From an uncultured Oscillospiraceae bacterium (GTDB lineage Bacteria; Bacillota; Clostridia; Oscillospirales; Acutalibacteraceae), in contig URGA01000063.1 in assembly GCA_900547275.1 (NCBI GenBank), forward strand, positions 1 through 11,738: a DNA stretch of 11,738 nt, written 5' to 3'. Made by a program: the position numbers and the translations under genes. Below, piece after piece: positions 6,554-11,738 of this stretch. The notes under the pieces are model-generated. The model had not been told where the DNA came from and ran no database searches. It worked only from the letters and a program-made list of their open reading frames with translations. Numbering within the stretch: the first letter of the stretch is position 1; each line of letters begins with the position of its first letter.

Positions 6554-7576
6554 ATGAGCAATTACACCAGAGTTTATTTTGAGGGGCTGGGCATAGATTT
6601 TGATCTGCCCTCGGTTGCTTTTACAATCGGCGGCTATGAAGTCCATTTTTACGGAATAATAATTGCCGTCGGCTTTTTGCTTGCTGTTATTTACGGCGGC
6701 CGCATGGCGTATAAATGGCGAATGAGCCTTGACGGAATGACAGACGTTTTGATCTGGGGCACCATCCTCGGTATCATCTGCGCCCGTTTGTATTACGTCG
6801 TTTTCGAATGGGATTATTACAGCACCCACCTTTCAGAAATACCCCAGATTTGGAACGGTGGCATTGCAATTTACGGCGGTATAATCGGCGCGCTTATAGG
6901 AGCGGCGATAGGCTGTAAAATAGGCAAAATTGATTTTAGAAATCTGCTTGACTTAGGCGCGCTTGGTCTTCTCATCGGCCAGGGTATCGGCCGCTGGGGC
7001 AACTTCTTTAACCAGGAGGCGTTCGGTACAAATACAGATACAGCGCTTTTCCGTATGTGGAGCGTTAAGATAAGAGATACTCTTGAAGCTTCTGCCGCAA
7101 CGCTGGCAGACAAGGGAGTAACGGTTGACCCGGAAATGCCCGTTCATCCAACGTTCCTTTATGAGAGTGTTTGGTGCATTTTGGGCTTCTTCATTCTCAA
7201 CTACATTGTTCACAAACACAGAAAGTTCAAGGGCGAGATTTTCGTGCTTTACGGAATTTGGTACGGTCTTGAGCGCATGGTGGTTGAGGGAATGCGTACT
7301 GACAGCCTTTATATAGGTGCAACCAATATCCGCGTCAGCCAGCTTCTTTCCGCAATAATTGTTGTTGTGGCTCTTGTTTACTTTATTGTCATTATGACGA
7401 AGTACAAAAAGGGTAAGCTCCCGGAGCGTCTCAAGATAGTTCCCGTTGAGGATCTGCCTATGCCTGAAAAGAGAAAGAAAAAATCTCAAAAAGGCACAGA
7501 CGAAAGCGAAAATGTTAAGACTGTTTCTGTAAATGATGAAAAGATAACGGAGGATAATAATGGCACAGATAATTGA
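6554..7576 (+). CDS. lgt: Prolipoprotein diacylglyceryl transferase
   Basis: An integral membrane enzyme that moves the diacylglyceryl group from phosphatidylglycerol to the lipobox cysteine of prolipoproteins, the first step of lipoprotein maturation. Of 340 residues, about 1-283 are the multi-helix core. Signature residues: the Lgt box GRWGNFFNQEAFG (R147, N150, N153, E155), HPTFLYES (198-205) and the late arginine motif ERMVVEGMR (R241, E245, R248). The position equivalent to E. coli H103 (FHGG) is a tyrosine here (IYGG, Y107). The C-terminal tail 284-340 is hydrophilic and very charged, longer than in E. coli, and its coding end overlaps folD by 17 nt. The ATG follows a GAGGAG site inside the yfmH end. 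Co-transcription with folD looks structural rather than functional. Confidence 0.96.
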   Translation: MSNYTRVYFEGLGIDFDLPSVAFTIGGYEVHFYGIIIAVGFLLAVIYGGRMAYKWRMSLDGMTDVLIWGTILGIICARLYYVVFEWDYYSTHLSEIPQIWNGGIAIYGGIIGALIGAAIGCKIGKIDFRNLLDLGALGLLIGQGIGRWGNFFNQEAFGTNTDTALFRMWSVKIRDTLEASAATLADKGVTVDPEMPVHPTFLYESVWCILGFFILNYIVHKHRKFKGEIFVLYGIWYGLERMVVEGMRTDSLYIGATNIRVSQLLSAIIVVVALVYFIVIMTKYKKGKLPERLKIVPVEDLPMPEKRKKKSQKGTDESENVKTVSVNDEKITEDNNGTDN

Positions 7577-8414
7577 CGGAAAAGCCGTTTCAAAGGCAGT
7601 GCGCCAGCGTGTTGCCGCTGAGACGGAAGAACTTAAAAATAAGGGCATAACCCCGGGCCTTGCTGTAATACTCGTCGGAGATGATCCTGCGTCTCAGGTA
7701 TATGTCCGCAACAAGGAAAGAGCCTGCGAAGAAGTGGGCTTTTACAGCGAAAAGTACACTCTCCCCGAAAATACTACTCAGGAGGAGCTTAATGCTCTCG
7801 TTGACAAACTCAATGCCAGAAAGGAAATCAGCGGAATTCTTTGTCAGCTTCCGCTTCCTAAGCATCTTGATGATAAAGCGGTTATCAACAGAATTGCCCC
7901 CAAAAAGGATGTTGACGCTTTTCATCCTGAAAATGTAGGAGCGATAATGATAGGCGACTACCATTTCCTTCCCTGTACTCCCGCCGGAGTAATGGAACTT
8001 ATCCATTCAACAGGCGTTGAGATAACAGGTAAGAAAGCGGTTGTTATCGGAAGAAGCAATATTGTCGGCAAGCCTATGGCGATGCTTCTTCTCCATGAGA
8101 ACGCAACCGTTGAAATAACCCATTCTAAGACGAAAAATCTTGCGGATATTACCCGTACTGCTGATATTCTTGTTGCGGCAATCGGAAAAGCAGGCTTTGT
8201 AACCGCAGATATGGTAAAAGAAGGCGCTGTTGTTATTGACGTCGGAATGAACAGAAACGCAGAAGGGAAATTGTGCGGAGACGTTGATTTTGACGAGGTA
8301 AGCAAGAAGTGCTCCTATATCACTCCCGTACCCGGCGGCGTGGGTCCGATGACTATTTCCATGCTTATGCAAAATACTCTTACCGCCGCAAAAATCCAGA
8401 ATTCAGTTGAATAA
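7560..8414 (+). CDS. folD: Bifunctional methylenetetrahydrofolate dehydrogenase/cyclohydrolase
   Basis: A cytosolic enzyme that interconverts 5,10-methylene-, methenyl- and 10-formyl-tetrahydrofolate, feeding purine, thymidylate and formyl-Met supply. Its 284 residues match the usual FolD length. Visible motifs: YVRNK with catalytic Y48 and K52, CQLPLP (95-100), KDVDAFHPENVG around 116-127, the folate-site segment PCTPAGVMELI (138-148), the dinucleotide-binding GRSNIVGKP (164-172) and the C-terminal PGGVGPMT (258-265). The ATG at 7560 has GGAGG at 7549-7553, 6 nt upstream, within the lgt coding end, so translation of the two genes is probably coupled. It is the last gene of the operon, followed 16 nt later by a strong terminator. 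No folate- or purine-type leader is seen, so control is likely that of the whole operon. Confidence 0.97.
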   Translation: MAQIIDGKAVSKAVRQRVAAETEELKNKGITPGLAVILVGDDPASQVYVRNKERACEEVGFYSEKYTLPENTTQEELNALVDKLNARKEISGILCQLPLPKHLDDKAVINRIAPKKDVDAFHPENVGAIMIGDYHFLPCTPAGVMELIHSTGVEITGKKAVVIGRSNIVGKPMAMLLLHENATVEITHSKTKNLADITRTADILVAAIGKAGFVTADMVKEGAVVIDVGMNRNAEGKLCGDVDFDEVSKKCSYITPVPGGVGPMTISMLMQNTLTAAKIQNSVE

Positions 8415-8430
8415 TTAGGACGTTTATAAA

Positions 8431-8460
8431 GGCTCTGTATTTTTACAGAGCCTGTTTTTA
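8431..8460 (+). terminator. Intrinsic terminator of the yfmF-folD operon
   Basis: A perfect 9-bp stem: GGCTCTGTA (8431-8439) with TACAGAGCC (8444-8452), TTTT loop, followed by TGTTTTTA and more T-rich sequence. Confidence 0.9.
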
Positions 8461-8490
8461 TCTTTTTCGAGGATTTGCGCTAAAAAATGC

Positions 8491-8519
8491 TTGCATGTGT
8501 ATATCGTATGTGATAGAAT
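8491..8519 (+). promoter_or_regulatory. Extended -10 promoter for the riboswitch-symporter unit
   Basis: TTGCAT (8491-8496), a 17-nt spacer ending TGA, then TAGAAT (8514-8519). The TGN before the -10 makes it an extended -10 element. Transcription should begin near 8526, about 20 nt before the aptamer, leaving no room for a first tandem aptamer. Confidence 0.65.
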
Positions 8520-8544
8520 ATTTCCGTTATTTTTCTGAAAGGAA

Positions 8545-8645
8545 AATTTCTCTGGAGAGTTTTTGACCGCAGAGGTCAAAACGCCGAAGGTGTAAGGCGA
8601 GATTTTTTTTCGCCAATCTCTCAGGCAAAAGGACAGAGACAATTC
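8545..8645 (+). ncRNA. Glycine riboswitch, single aptamer (gcvT-type element)
   Basis: The conserved glycine-aptamer signature is readable in order: CTGGAGAG (8552-8559), a hairpin TTTTGACC/GGTCAAAA (8561-8568 with 8574-8581), the core GCCGAAGG (8583-8590), a GGCGA/TCGCC hairpin (8596-8600 with 8610-8614), then AATCTCTCAGGCAAAAGGAC (8615-8634). Helix P1 is TCTCT (8549-8553) with AGAGA (8635-8639), and P2 is GAGAG (8555-8559) with CTCTC (8618-8622). Only one aptamer is present. Just after it, ACAATT-cat-AATTGT forms a hairpin that GGAC (8631-8634) and GTCC (8657-8660) could enclose, which fits the 3' 'ghost aptamer' described for type-1 single glycine riboswitches. It lies upstream of an AGCS symporter, a known target class. 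Whether glycine raises or lowers expression cannot be read from sequence. Confidence 0.93.
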
Positions 8646-8669
8646 ATAATTGTAAAGTCCTTACCAAGC

Positions 8670-8701
8670 CGTAACGCACCTTTGCCGTTACGCTTTTTTT
8701 A
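8670..8701 (+). terminator. Riboswitch expression platform: intrinsic terminator before symporter
   Basis: CGTAACG (8670-8676) pairs with CGTTACG (8686-8692), with loop CACCTTTGC, followed by C and seven T. It sits between the glycine aptamer and the symporter start, so it is the likely transcription-attenuation switch. A TTG at 8682 lies inside it and is not a plausible start codon. Confidence 0.8.
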
Positions 8702-8732
8702 TTTTATTCTGTTTCTGAAAGGATTTACTAGT

Positions 8733-10196
8733 ATGTTCCAATCAATAACGATGGCTATGTCGTTTGACGACGTTATTGCCAAAATTCAAGATGCTGTCTG
8801 GGGCTGGCCGCTTATCATCCTCATCCTTGCAGCAGGTCTTTGGCTTACAATACGAACCGGATTTGTCCAGGTTCTACATCTTGGAAAAGCCCTCAAATTT
8901 ATGGTGAAAAACGAGGAAAGCGGAGAAGGCGAGGTTTCATCCTTCGGTGCGCTTTGCACGGCTCTTTCCGCTACTATCGGTACAGGTAACATCGTCGGCG
9001 TTGCAACGGCAATCTGTCTCGGCGGCCCCGGCGCTCTGCTTTGGATGCTTATCGCGGCTTTCTTTGGCATGGCGACAAAATATTCAGAAGGTTTTCTTGC
9101 AATAAAATACAGAGAAAATAAGGGCGACAACCATTTCCTCGGCGGCCCGTTCTACTATATTGAAAAAGGTCTTGGCCCGAAGTGGAAATGGCTGGCAAAG
9201 ATATTTGCATTTTTCGGCGTAACAGTAGGACTTTTCGGTATCGGAACATTTACCCAGATCAACGGTATAACAACTGCCGTTCAGAATTTCTTTGATCCGG
9301 ATTCTTCAAATATCGCCTTTTCAATCGGAAATTACGATTATACATGGGCAACCGTTATCGGCGGTATTGTTGTAACGATTTGCGCCGCTCTTGTAATAAT
9401 CGGCGGTATTAAGCGTATTGCCAAGGTTTCAGAAATTATTGTTCCTTTTATGGCGATTACTTATGTTCTTTTTGCCCTTATCATTGTGTTTACCCACATT
9501 GAGCAGATCCCCGGCGCTGTAAAGCTTATCTTTACAAGCGCGTTTAACCCCGAAGCCGCTCTCGGTGCAGGTGCCGGTATAACTCTGAAACTTGCAATGC
9601 AAAAAGGTATCGGACGCGGTATCTTCTCAAATGAGGCAGGGCTTGGTTCCGCTCCCATTGCCGCAGCTGCCGCTAAGACAAATGATACAGTCCGTCAGGG
9701 CCTTGTTACAATGACAGGTACTTTTATTGATACAATACTTATCTGTACTCTTACCGGTCTTTCAATCGTTGTTACAGGAGCTCAGAACGCTTATGTTCCG
9801 TCATCCTTTGAGGGCGTTAAAATTACAACGCTTGCCTGGGAAACAGGCTTGCCCTGGAGCAGCCGCTTTTCTGCTTTTGTACTTATGATATGTCTGGCGT
9901 TCTTCGCCTTTACAACGATTTTGGGCTGGAACTATTATTCAGAGCGCTGTCTTGAGTATCTTTTAGGAAGCCAGAAGGCAACGAAAGCTTACCGCTATAT
10001 TTACATTATTGCAATTGCTATCGGACCTTATCTGACTGTTGCGGCGGTATGGAACATTGCCGATATTTTCAACGGACTTATGGCGTTCCCGAACCTGGTT
10101 GCGCTGTTTGCGTTAAGCGGGGCAGTAGGGAAGGAAACACGGGCTTATTTCGCGCGAAAAAATCACGACTTAAAAGCAATGCCGAAACATAAATAA
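8733..10196 (+). CDS. Alanine/glycine:cation symporter family protein (AGCS)
   Basis: A sodium (or proton)-coupled importer of alanine and/or glycine in the cytoplasmic membrane, TC 2.A.25 (AlsT/DagA type). It has 487 residues and about ten or more hydrophobic segments. Family signatures: SATIGTGNIVGVATAICLGG (79-98) in the substrate/cation core, GMATKYSEGFLA (112-123), GIFSNEAGLGSAPIAAAA (296-313) and GWNYYSERCLEYL (398-410). I chose ATG 8733 because AAAGGA (8718-8723) is 9 nt upstream; longer in-frame starts fall inside the terminator of the riboswitch. The gene is alone between its own riboswitch and a terminator, so glycine is its direct regulator, and glycine (perhaps also alanine) is a likely substrate. 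Substrate preference and coupling ion are inferred from the family. Confidence 0.95.
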   Translation: MFQSITMAMSFDDVIAKIQDAVWGWPLIILILAAGLWLTIRTGFVQVLHLGKALKFMVKNEESGEGEVSSFGALCTALSATIGTGNIVGVATAICLGGPGALLWMLIAAFFGMATKYSEGFLAIKYRENKGDNHFLGGPFYYIEKGLGPKWKWLAKIFAFFGVTVGLFGIGTFTQINGITTAVQNFFDPDSSNIAFSIGNYDYTWATVIGGIVVTICAALVIIGGIKRIAKVSEIIVPFMAITYVLFALIIVFTHIEQIPGAVKLIFTSAFNPEAALGAGAGITLKLAMQKGIGRGIFSNEAGLGSAPIAAAAAKTNDTVRQGLVTMTGTFIDTILICTLTGLSIVVTGAQNAYVPSSFEGVKITTLAWETGLPWSSRFSAFVLMICLAFFAFTTILGWNYYSERCLEYLLGSQKATKAYRYIYIIAIAIGPYLTVAAVWNIADIFNGLMAFPNLVALFALSGAVGKETRAYFARKNHDLKAMPKHK

Positions 10197-10207
10197 TAGT
10201 AATAAAT

Positions 10208-10237
10208 AAGCCGCTGGTTTACCAGCGGCTTTTTTTG
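10208..10237 (+). terminator. Terminator after symporter, possibly shared with the opposing operon
   Basis: AAGCCGCTGGT (10208-10218) and ACCAGCGGCTT (10221-10231) form a near-perfect inverted repeat with a minimal loop, followed by a T tract on the plus strand (about 7-8 T). On the minus strand the trailing sequence is TTATTTATT, a weaker tract, so it could also serve the anti-sigma gene ending at 10254. Confidence 0.9.
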
Positions 10238-10253
10238 TTGTTCTGTTATGGCT

Positions 10254-11063
10254 TTATTGGTTGTTTGACGAGTGCTTTCCGTTACCTGAACCGTATCTCT
10301 TCTGGTTACCTGATGAATTTTCAGAAACACCAGCGCCGTTTTGTTTTCCTTTTCCGTATCCGTTGGAGTTCTTGACCGTTGTTTCTTCGGAACTTTCGCT
10401 AAGAGCTTCAATTTTATCTCGTATCTGGCGCATACTCATGTTTTTTACGTCTTCAACTGTAACGTTTGGGTCAAGTTTTTTCAGTTCAAGATAGGCGCGG
10501 TATTTGCCCACAGACAGTCCTGCTTCGTCAGCGGCTTTTACTTCTTCTTCTGTTGCTTGAGAACAGTTTACATTGCCGTATCCCTGCGCTGTGCAGGTGC
10601 TTATATTTTGGCTGATCTTGTTGCATCGGCTTTCACTGTTGCCTGCAACGGCTATATCCACCGTAGCGTCGCTTTCAAGATAGCCTGCCTCTTTTTCGCT
10701 GTCAAGAAGAGTGGTAACGGCTTTTTCGTATTTCATATTCGCGAGAGATAAATCAGAAGTGACTTCTTCGGCGTCGCTGTTTAAGCAAACAACGTCTATT
10801 ACTCTGTCCAAAAGATTTATTTTCATTTCAACAGAGAGGTTAACGTCAACGCTGATTGTGGCAACGGGAACGTTGTAGACGCCTGCCGAACCGAAGATAA
10901 AAATCAGAAGCGCACAGCAGACTGCGGCGGCGTAACGTATCGGACGCTGAGAGCGACTTCTTTTCTTTGAATAAACGTTTTCAAAAAGGTATTCTTTTGT
11001 GCTGTCCTTTAACTGATTTTCAGCGTGAACAGCGTCAAATGCGTCGTAAATTCTGCTACTCAA
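10254..11063 (-). CDS. RsgI-like membrane-anchored anti-sigma factor
   Basis: Predicted anti-sigma factor for the ECF sigma encoded just upstream. Numbered from TTG 11063 (269 aa): a cytosolic helical region 1-43 that would bind the sigma factor, one membrane span about 44-63, then an external RsgI middle-like domain beginning PVATISVDVN (66-75) with INLLDRVIDVVCLN. Next comes a helical stretch with GLSVGKYRAYLELKKLDP (182-199), and a low-complexity Gly/Asn/Ser/Lys tail from about 233. Family members normally read Asn-Pro at the self-cleavage site; here it is Asn75-Leu76. Three external cysteines (147, 157, 167) are spaced ten apart. I prefer TTG 11063 because GGGAGG (11077-11072) lies 8 nt before it; the GTG at 11072 sits on that site. 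The gene overlaps the sigma gene by 8 nt. No carbohydrate-binding module is seen. Confidence 0.82.
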   Translation of the reverse strand: MSSRIYDAFDAVHAENQLKDSTKEYLFENVYSKKRSRSQRPIRYAAAVCCALLIFIFGSAGVYNVPVATISVDVNLSVEMKINLLDRVIDVVCLNSDAEEVTSDLSLANMKYEKAVTTLLDSEKEAGYLESDATVDIAVAGNSESRCNKISQNISTCTAQGYGNVNCSQATEEEVKAADEAGLSVGKYRAYLELKKLDPNVTVEDVKNMSMRQIRDKIEALSESSEETTVKNSNGYGKGKQNGAGVSENSSGNQKRYGSGNGKHSSNNQ

Positions 11064-11538
11064 AGTAGTCACCTCCCAGCTTTTCCTTTAATATCTTCTT
11101 TGCTCTGGATAATAGAGTGTAAACGGTGTTAACATTTTTGCCAAGGATTTTACCTATTTCCACCGCTGTGTATTGTTCGTAAAAGTAAAGATAAACAACG
11201 TCCTTGTACTTCTTAGGCAGAGCAAGAACAGCCTGAAGCACATCGCTGTGGTCTTCTTCAATATCCGCTGTTAATTCCCTTATTTCGTCAATGGGAACAG
11301 TACGGCTGCGGAAGAAACTTTTGAGATAGTCCTTGCAGGCGTTTATCGTAACCCGTATTATCCAGGCTTTTTCGTGCTCTTCACTTTCAAAAACGCCGTC
11401 GTAAAGAACGTATTTCATAAATACAGTCTGAAAAATATCTTCCGTGTCGTCGTAGTTTTTTAAGTGGAGCATACATATTTTCTTTACAGTGTCAGAATAG
11501 AGCTCAACGGCTCTGTTTGCTTCCTGTTCAGTTCGCAT
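11056..11538 (-). CDS. ECF-type sigma-70 family RNA polymerase sigma factor
   Basis: A 160-residue alternative sigma factor with only regions 2 and 4, the extracytoplasmic-function layout. Region 2 (about 10-76) includes DTEDIFQTVFMKY and EEHEKAWIIRVTINACKDYL. Region 4 (about 98-152) includes LPKKYKDVVYLYFYEQYTAVEIGKILGKNVNTVYTLLSRAK, shown here only in part by LPKKYKDVVYLYFYEQY, and its helix-turn-helix is near 121-146. ATG 11538 has AGAGG 5 nt upstream. It ends in TAG, which overlaps the start of the anti-sigma gene (8 nt), so the two are made in a coupled, near-stoichiometric way. The regulon is unknown. A TGAAAG...CGTA element upstream could be its own recognition site. Confidence 0.93.
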   Translation of the reverse strand: MRTEQEANRAVELYSDTVKKICMLHLKNYDDTEDIFQTVFMKYVLYDGVFESEEHEKAWIIRVTINACKDYLKSFFRSRTVPIDEIRELTADIEEDHSDVLQAVLALPKKYKDVVYLYFYEQYTAVEIGKILGKNVNTVYTLLSRAKKILKEKLGGDYFE

Positions 11539-11583
11539 AGCTTCCTCTGTAATATCTAAAGTGTTTTCATTTTCTAATACTAA

Positions 11584-11610
11584 TACGATTAAAGCGAATA
11601 AATCCTTTCA
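11584..11610 (-). promoter_or_regulatory. Candidate ECF-type (autoregulatory) promoter of the sigma operon
   Basis: On the minus strand, TGAAAG (11610-11605) is followed after 17 nt by CGTA (11587-11584), similar to the TGAAAC...CGTA elements used by several Bacillus ECF sigmas. The same bases offer TTGAAA with a poor -10 (TCGTAT), so a weak sigma-A promoter is an alternative. The -10 is about 45 nt before the ATG. Confidence 0.4.
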
Positions 11611-11680
11611 AAAAATAAAATTATTTAATCTGGATTACTATCATTTTTATTAAAGCAGAAAACGCGGATTTAGGCAAGCA

Positions 11681-11728
11681 TAAAAAAACGGCGGGGGGGT
11701 CCCCCCCCGTAGTGGGGATTTTTTTTTT
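11681..11728. other. G-run/C-run hairpin with flanking homopolymers at window edge
   Basis: A seven-A run, seven G (11693-11699), one T, eight C (11701-11708), then GGGG and ten T. On the minus strand the G/C hairpin is followed by seven T, so it reads as a terminator for a gene entering from the right. On the plus strand CCCC-GTAGT-GGGG followed by ten T reads as a terminator in the other direction. The bases between 11539 and 11680 show no gene. Homopolymer lengths like these are error-prone, so an assembly artefact is possible. Confidence 0.4.
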
Positions 11729-11738
11729 ACTCCCTGGA

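Noticed and set aside
6953..7648. Long minus-strand open frame (231 codons) opposite lgt and folD
   Set aside because: It lies antisense to two well-identified genes, has no ribosome site I could support and no recognisable domain; a shadow of codon bias.
8424..8642. Minus-strand open frame of 72 codons across the riboswitch
   Set aside because: It is antisense to a clearly structured RNA element and has no independent support.
8682..8732. Longer N-terminus for the symporter starting at TTG 8682
   Set aside because: The codon is inside the terminator hairpin of the riboswitch and lacks a ribosome site; ATG 8733 has one at proper spacing.
1..11738. Genome-wide TAG recoding to explain the ylmH interruption
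   Set aside because: The sigma gene ends in TAG exactly at an overlapping anti-sigma start, consistent with TAG as a normal stop; no other conserved gene here contains TAG in frame.
1..11738. CRISPR arrays, insertion sequences, phage genes, tRNA or rRNA
   Set aside because: I saw no regularly spaced repeats, transposase or integrase motifs, or tRNA-like cloverleaf sequence.

Overview
The window looks like chromosome of a low-to-moderate GC Clostridia member, probably a gut Oscillospiraceae/Ruminococcaceae-type Firmicute. The evidence is strong AGGAGG-type ribosome sites, TTG starts, the YfmF-YfmH peptidase pair, a glycine riboswitch on an alanine/glycine symporter, and an ECF sigma factor paired with an RsgI-like membrane anti-sigma factor. 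I see no insertion sequence, phage, CRISPR array, tRNA or rRNA. It is mostly housekeeping DNA; the interest lies in a few departures from the expected pattern.

Layout, left to right. (1) The 3' part of a calcineurin-like phosphoesterase gene, with a terminator. (2) A promoter, a zinc-ribbon membrane protein, then, 5 nt later, a ylmH-type S4-domain gene cut by one in-frame TAG; a terminator at 2361-2394 also serves the convergent YfcE-type phosphoesterase gene. (3) That phosphoesterase gene (minus strand) has a near-consensus promoter lying in the short divergent gap next to a run of three small uncharacterised genes (2927-3919). (4) A tightly packed plus-strand operon yfmF-yfmH-lgt-folD (3995-8414), with junctions that overlap or are 1 nt apart, ending in a perfect-stem terminator. 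(5) An extended -10 promoter, a single-aptamer glycine riboswitch, an intrinsic terminator and then an AGCS-family symporter gene. (6) On the minus strand, an ECF sigma factor gene overlapping its RsgI-like anti-sigma gene, preceded by a possible ECF-type promoter. The right edge holds a G-run/C-run hairpin and long homopolymers.

How the genes work together. yfmF and yfmH encode an inactive/active M16 peptidase-like pair linked in Bacillus to EF-P modification. lgt lipidates prolipoproteins and folD makes one-carbon folates; they appear to be co-transcribed rather than part of one pathway. The riboswitch should couple symporter expression to glycine. The sigma/anti-sigma pair is a self-contained envelope-signalling module, but the Asn-Pro pair expected at the RsgI-type self-cleavage site reads Asn-Leu here.

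Points most worth checking: the nonsense codon in ylmH, the Asn-Leu anti-sigma site, the possible sigma-factor autoregulation, the riboswitch alternative pairing and the three-gene small-protein cassette. I found nothing that clearly amounts to a new system.
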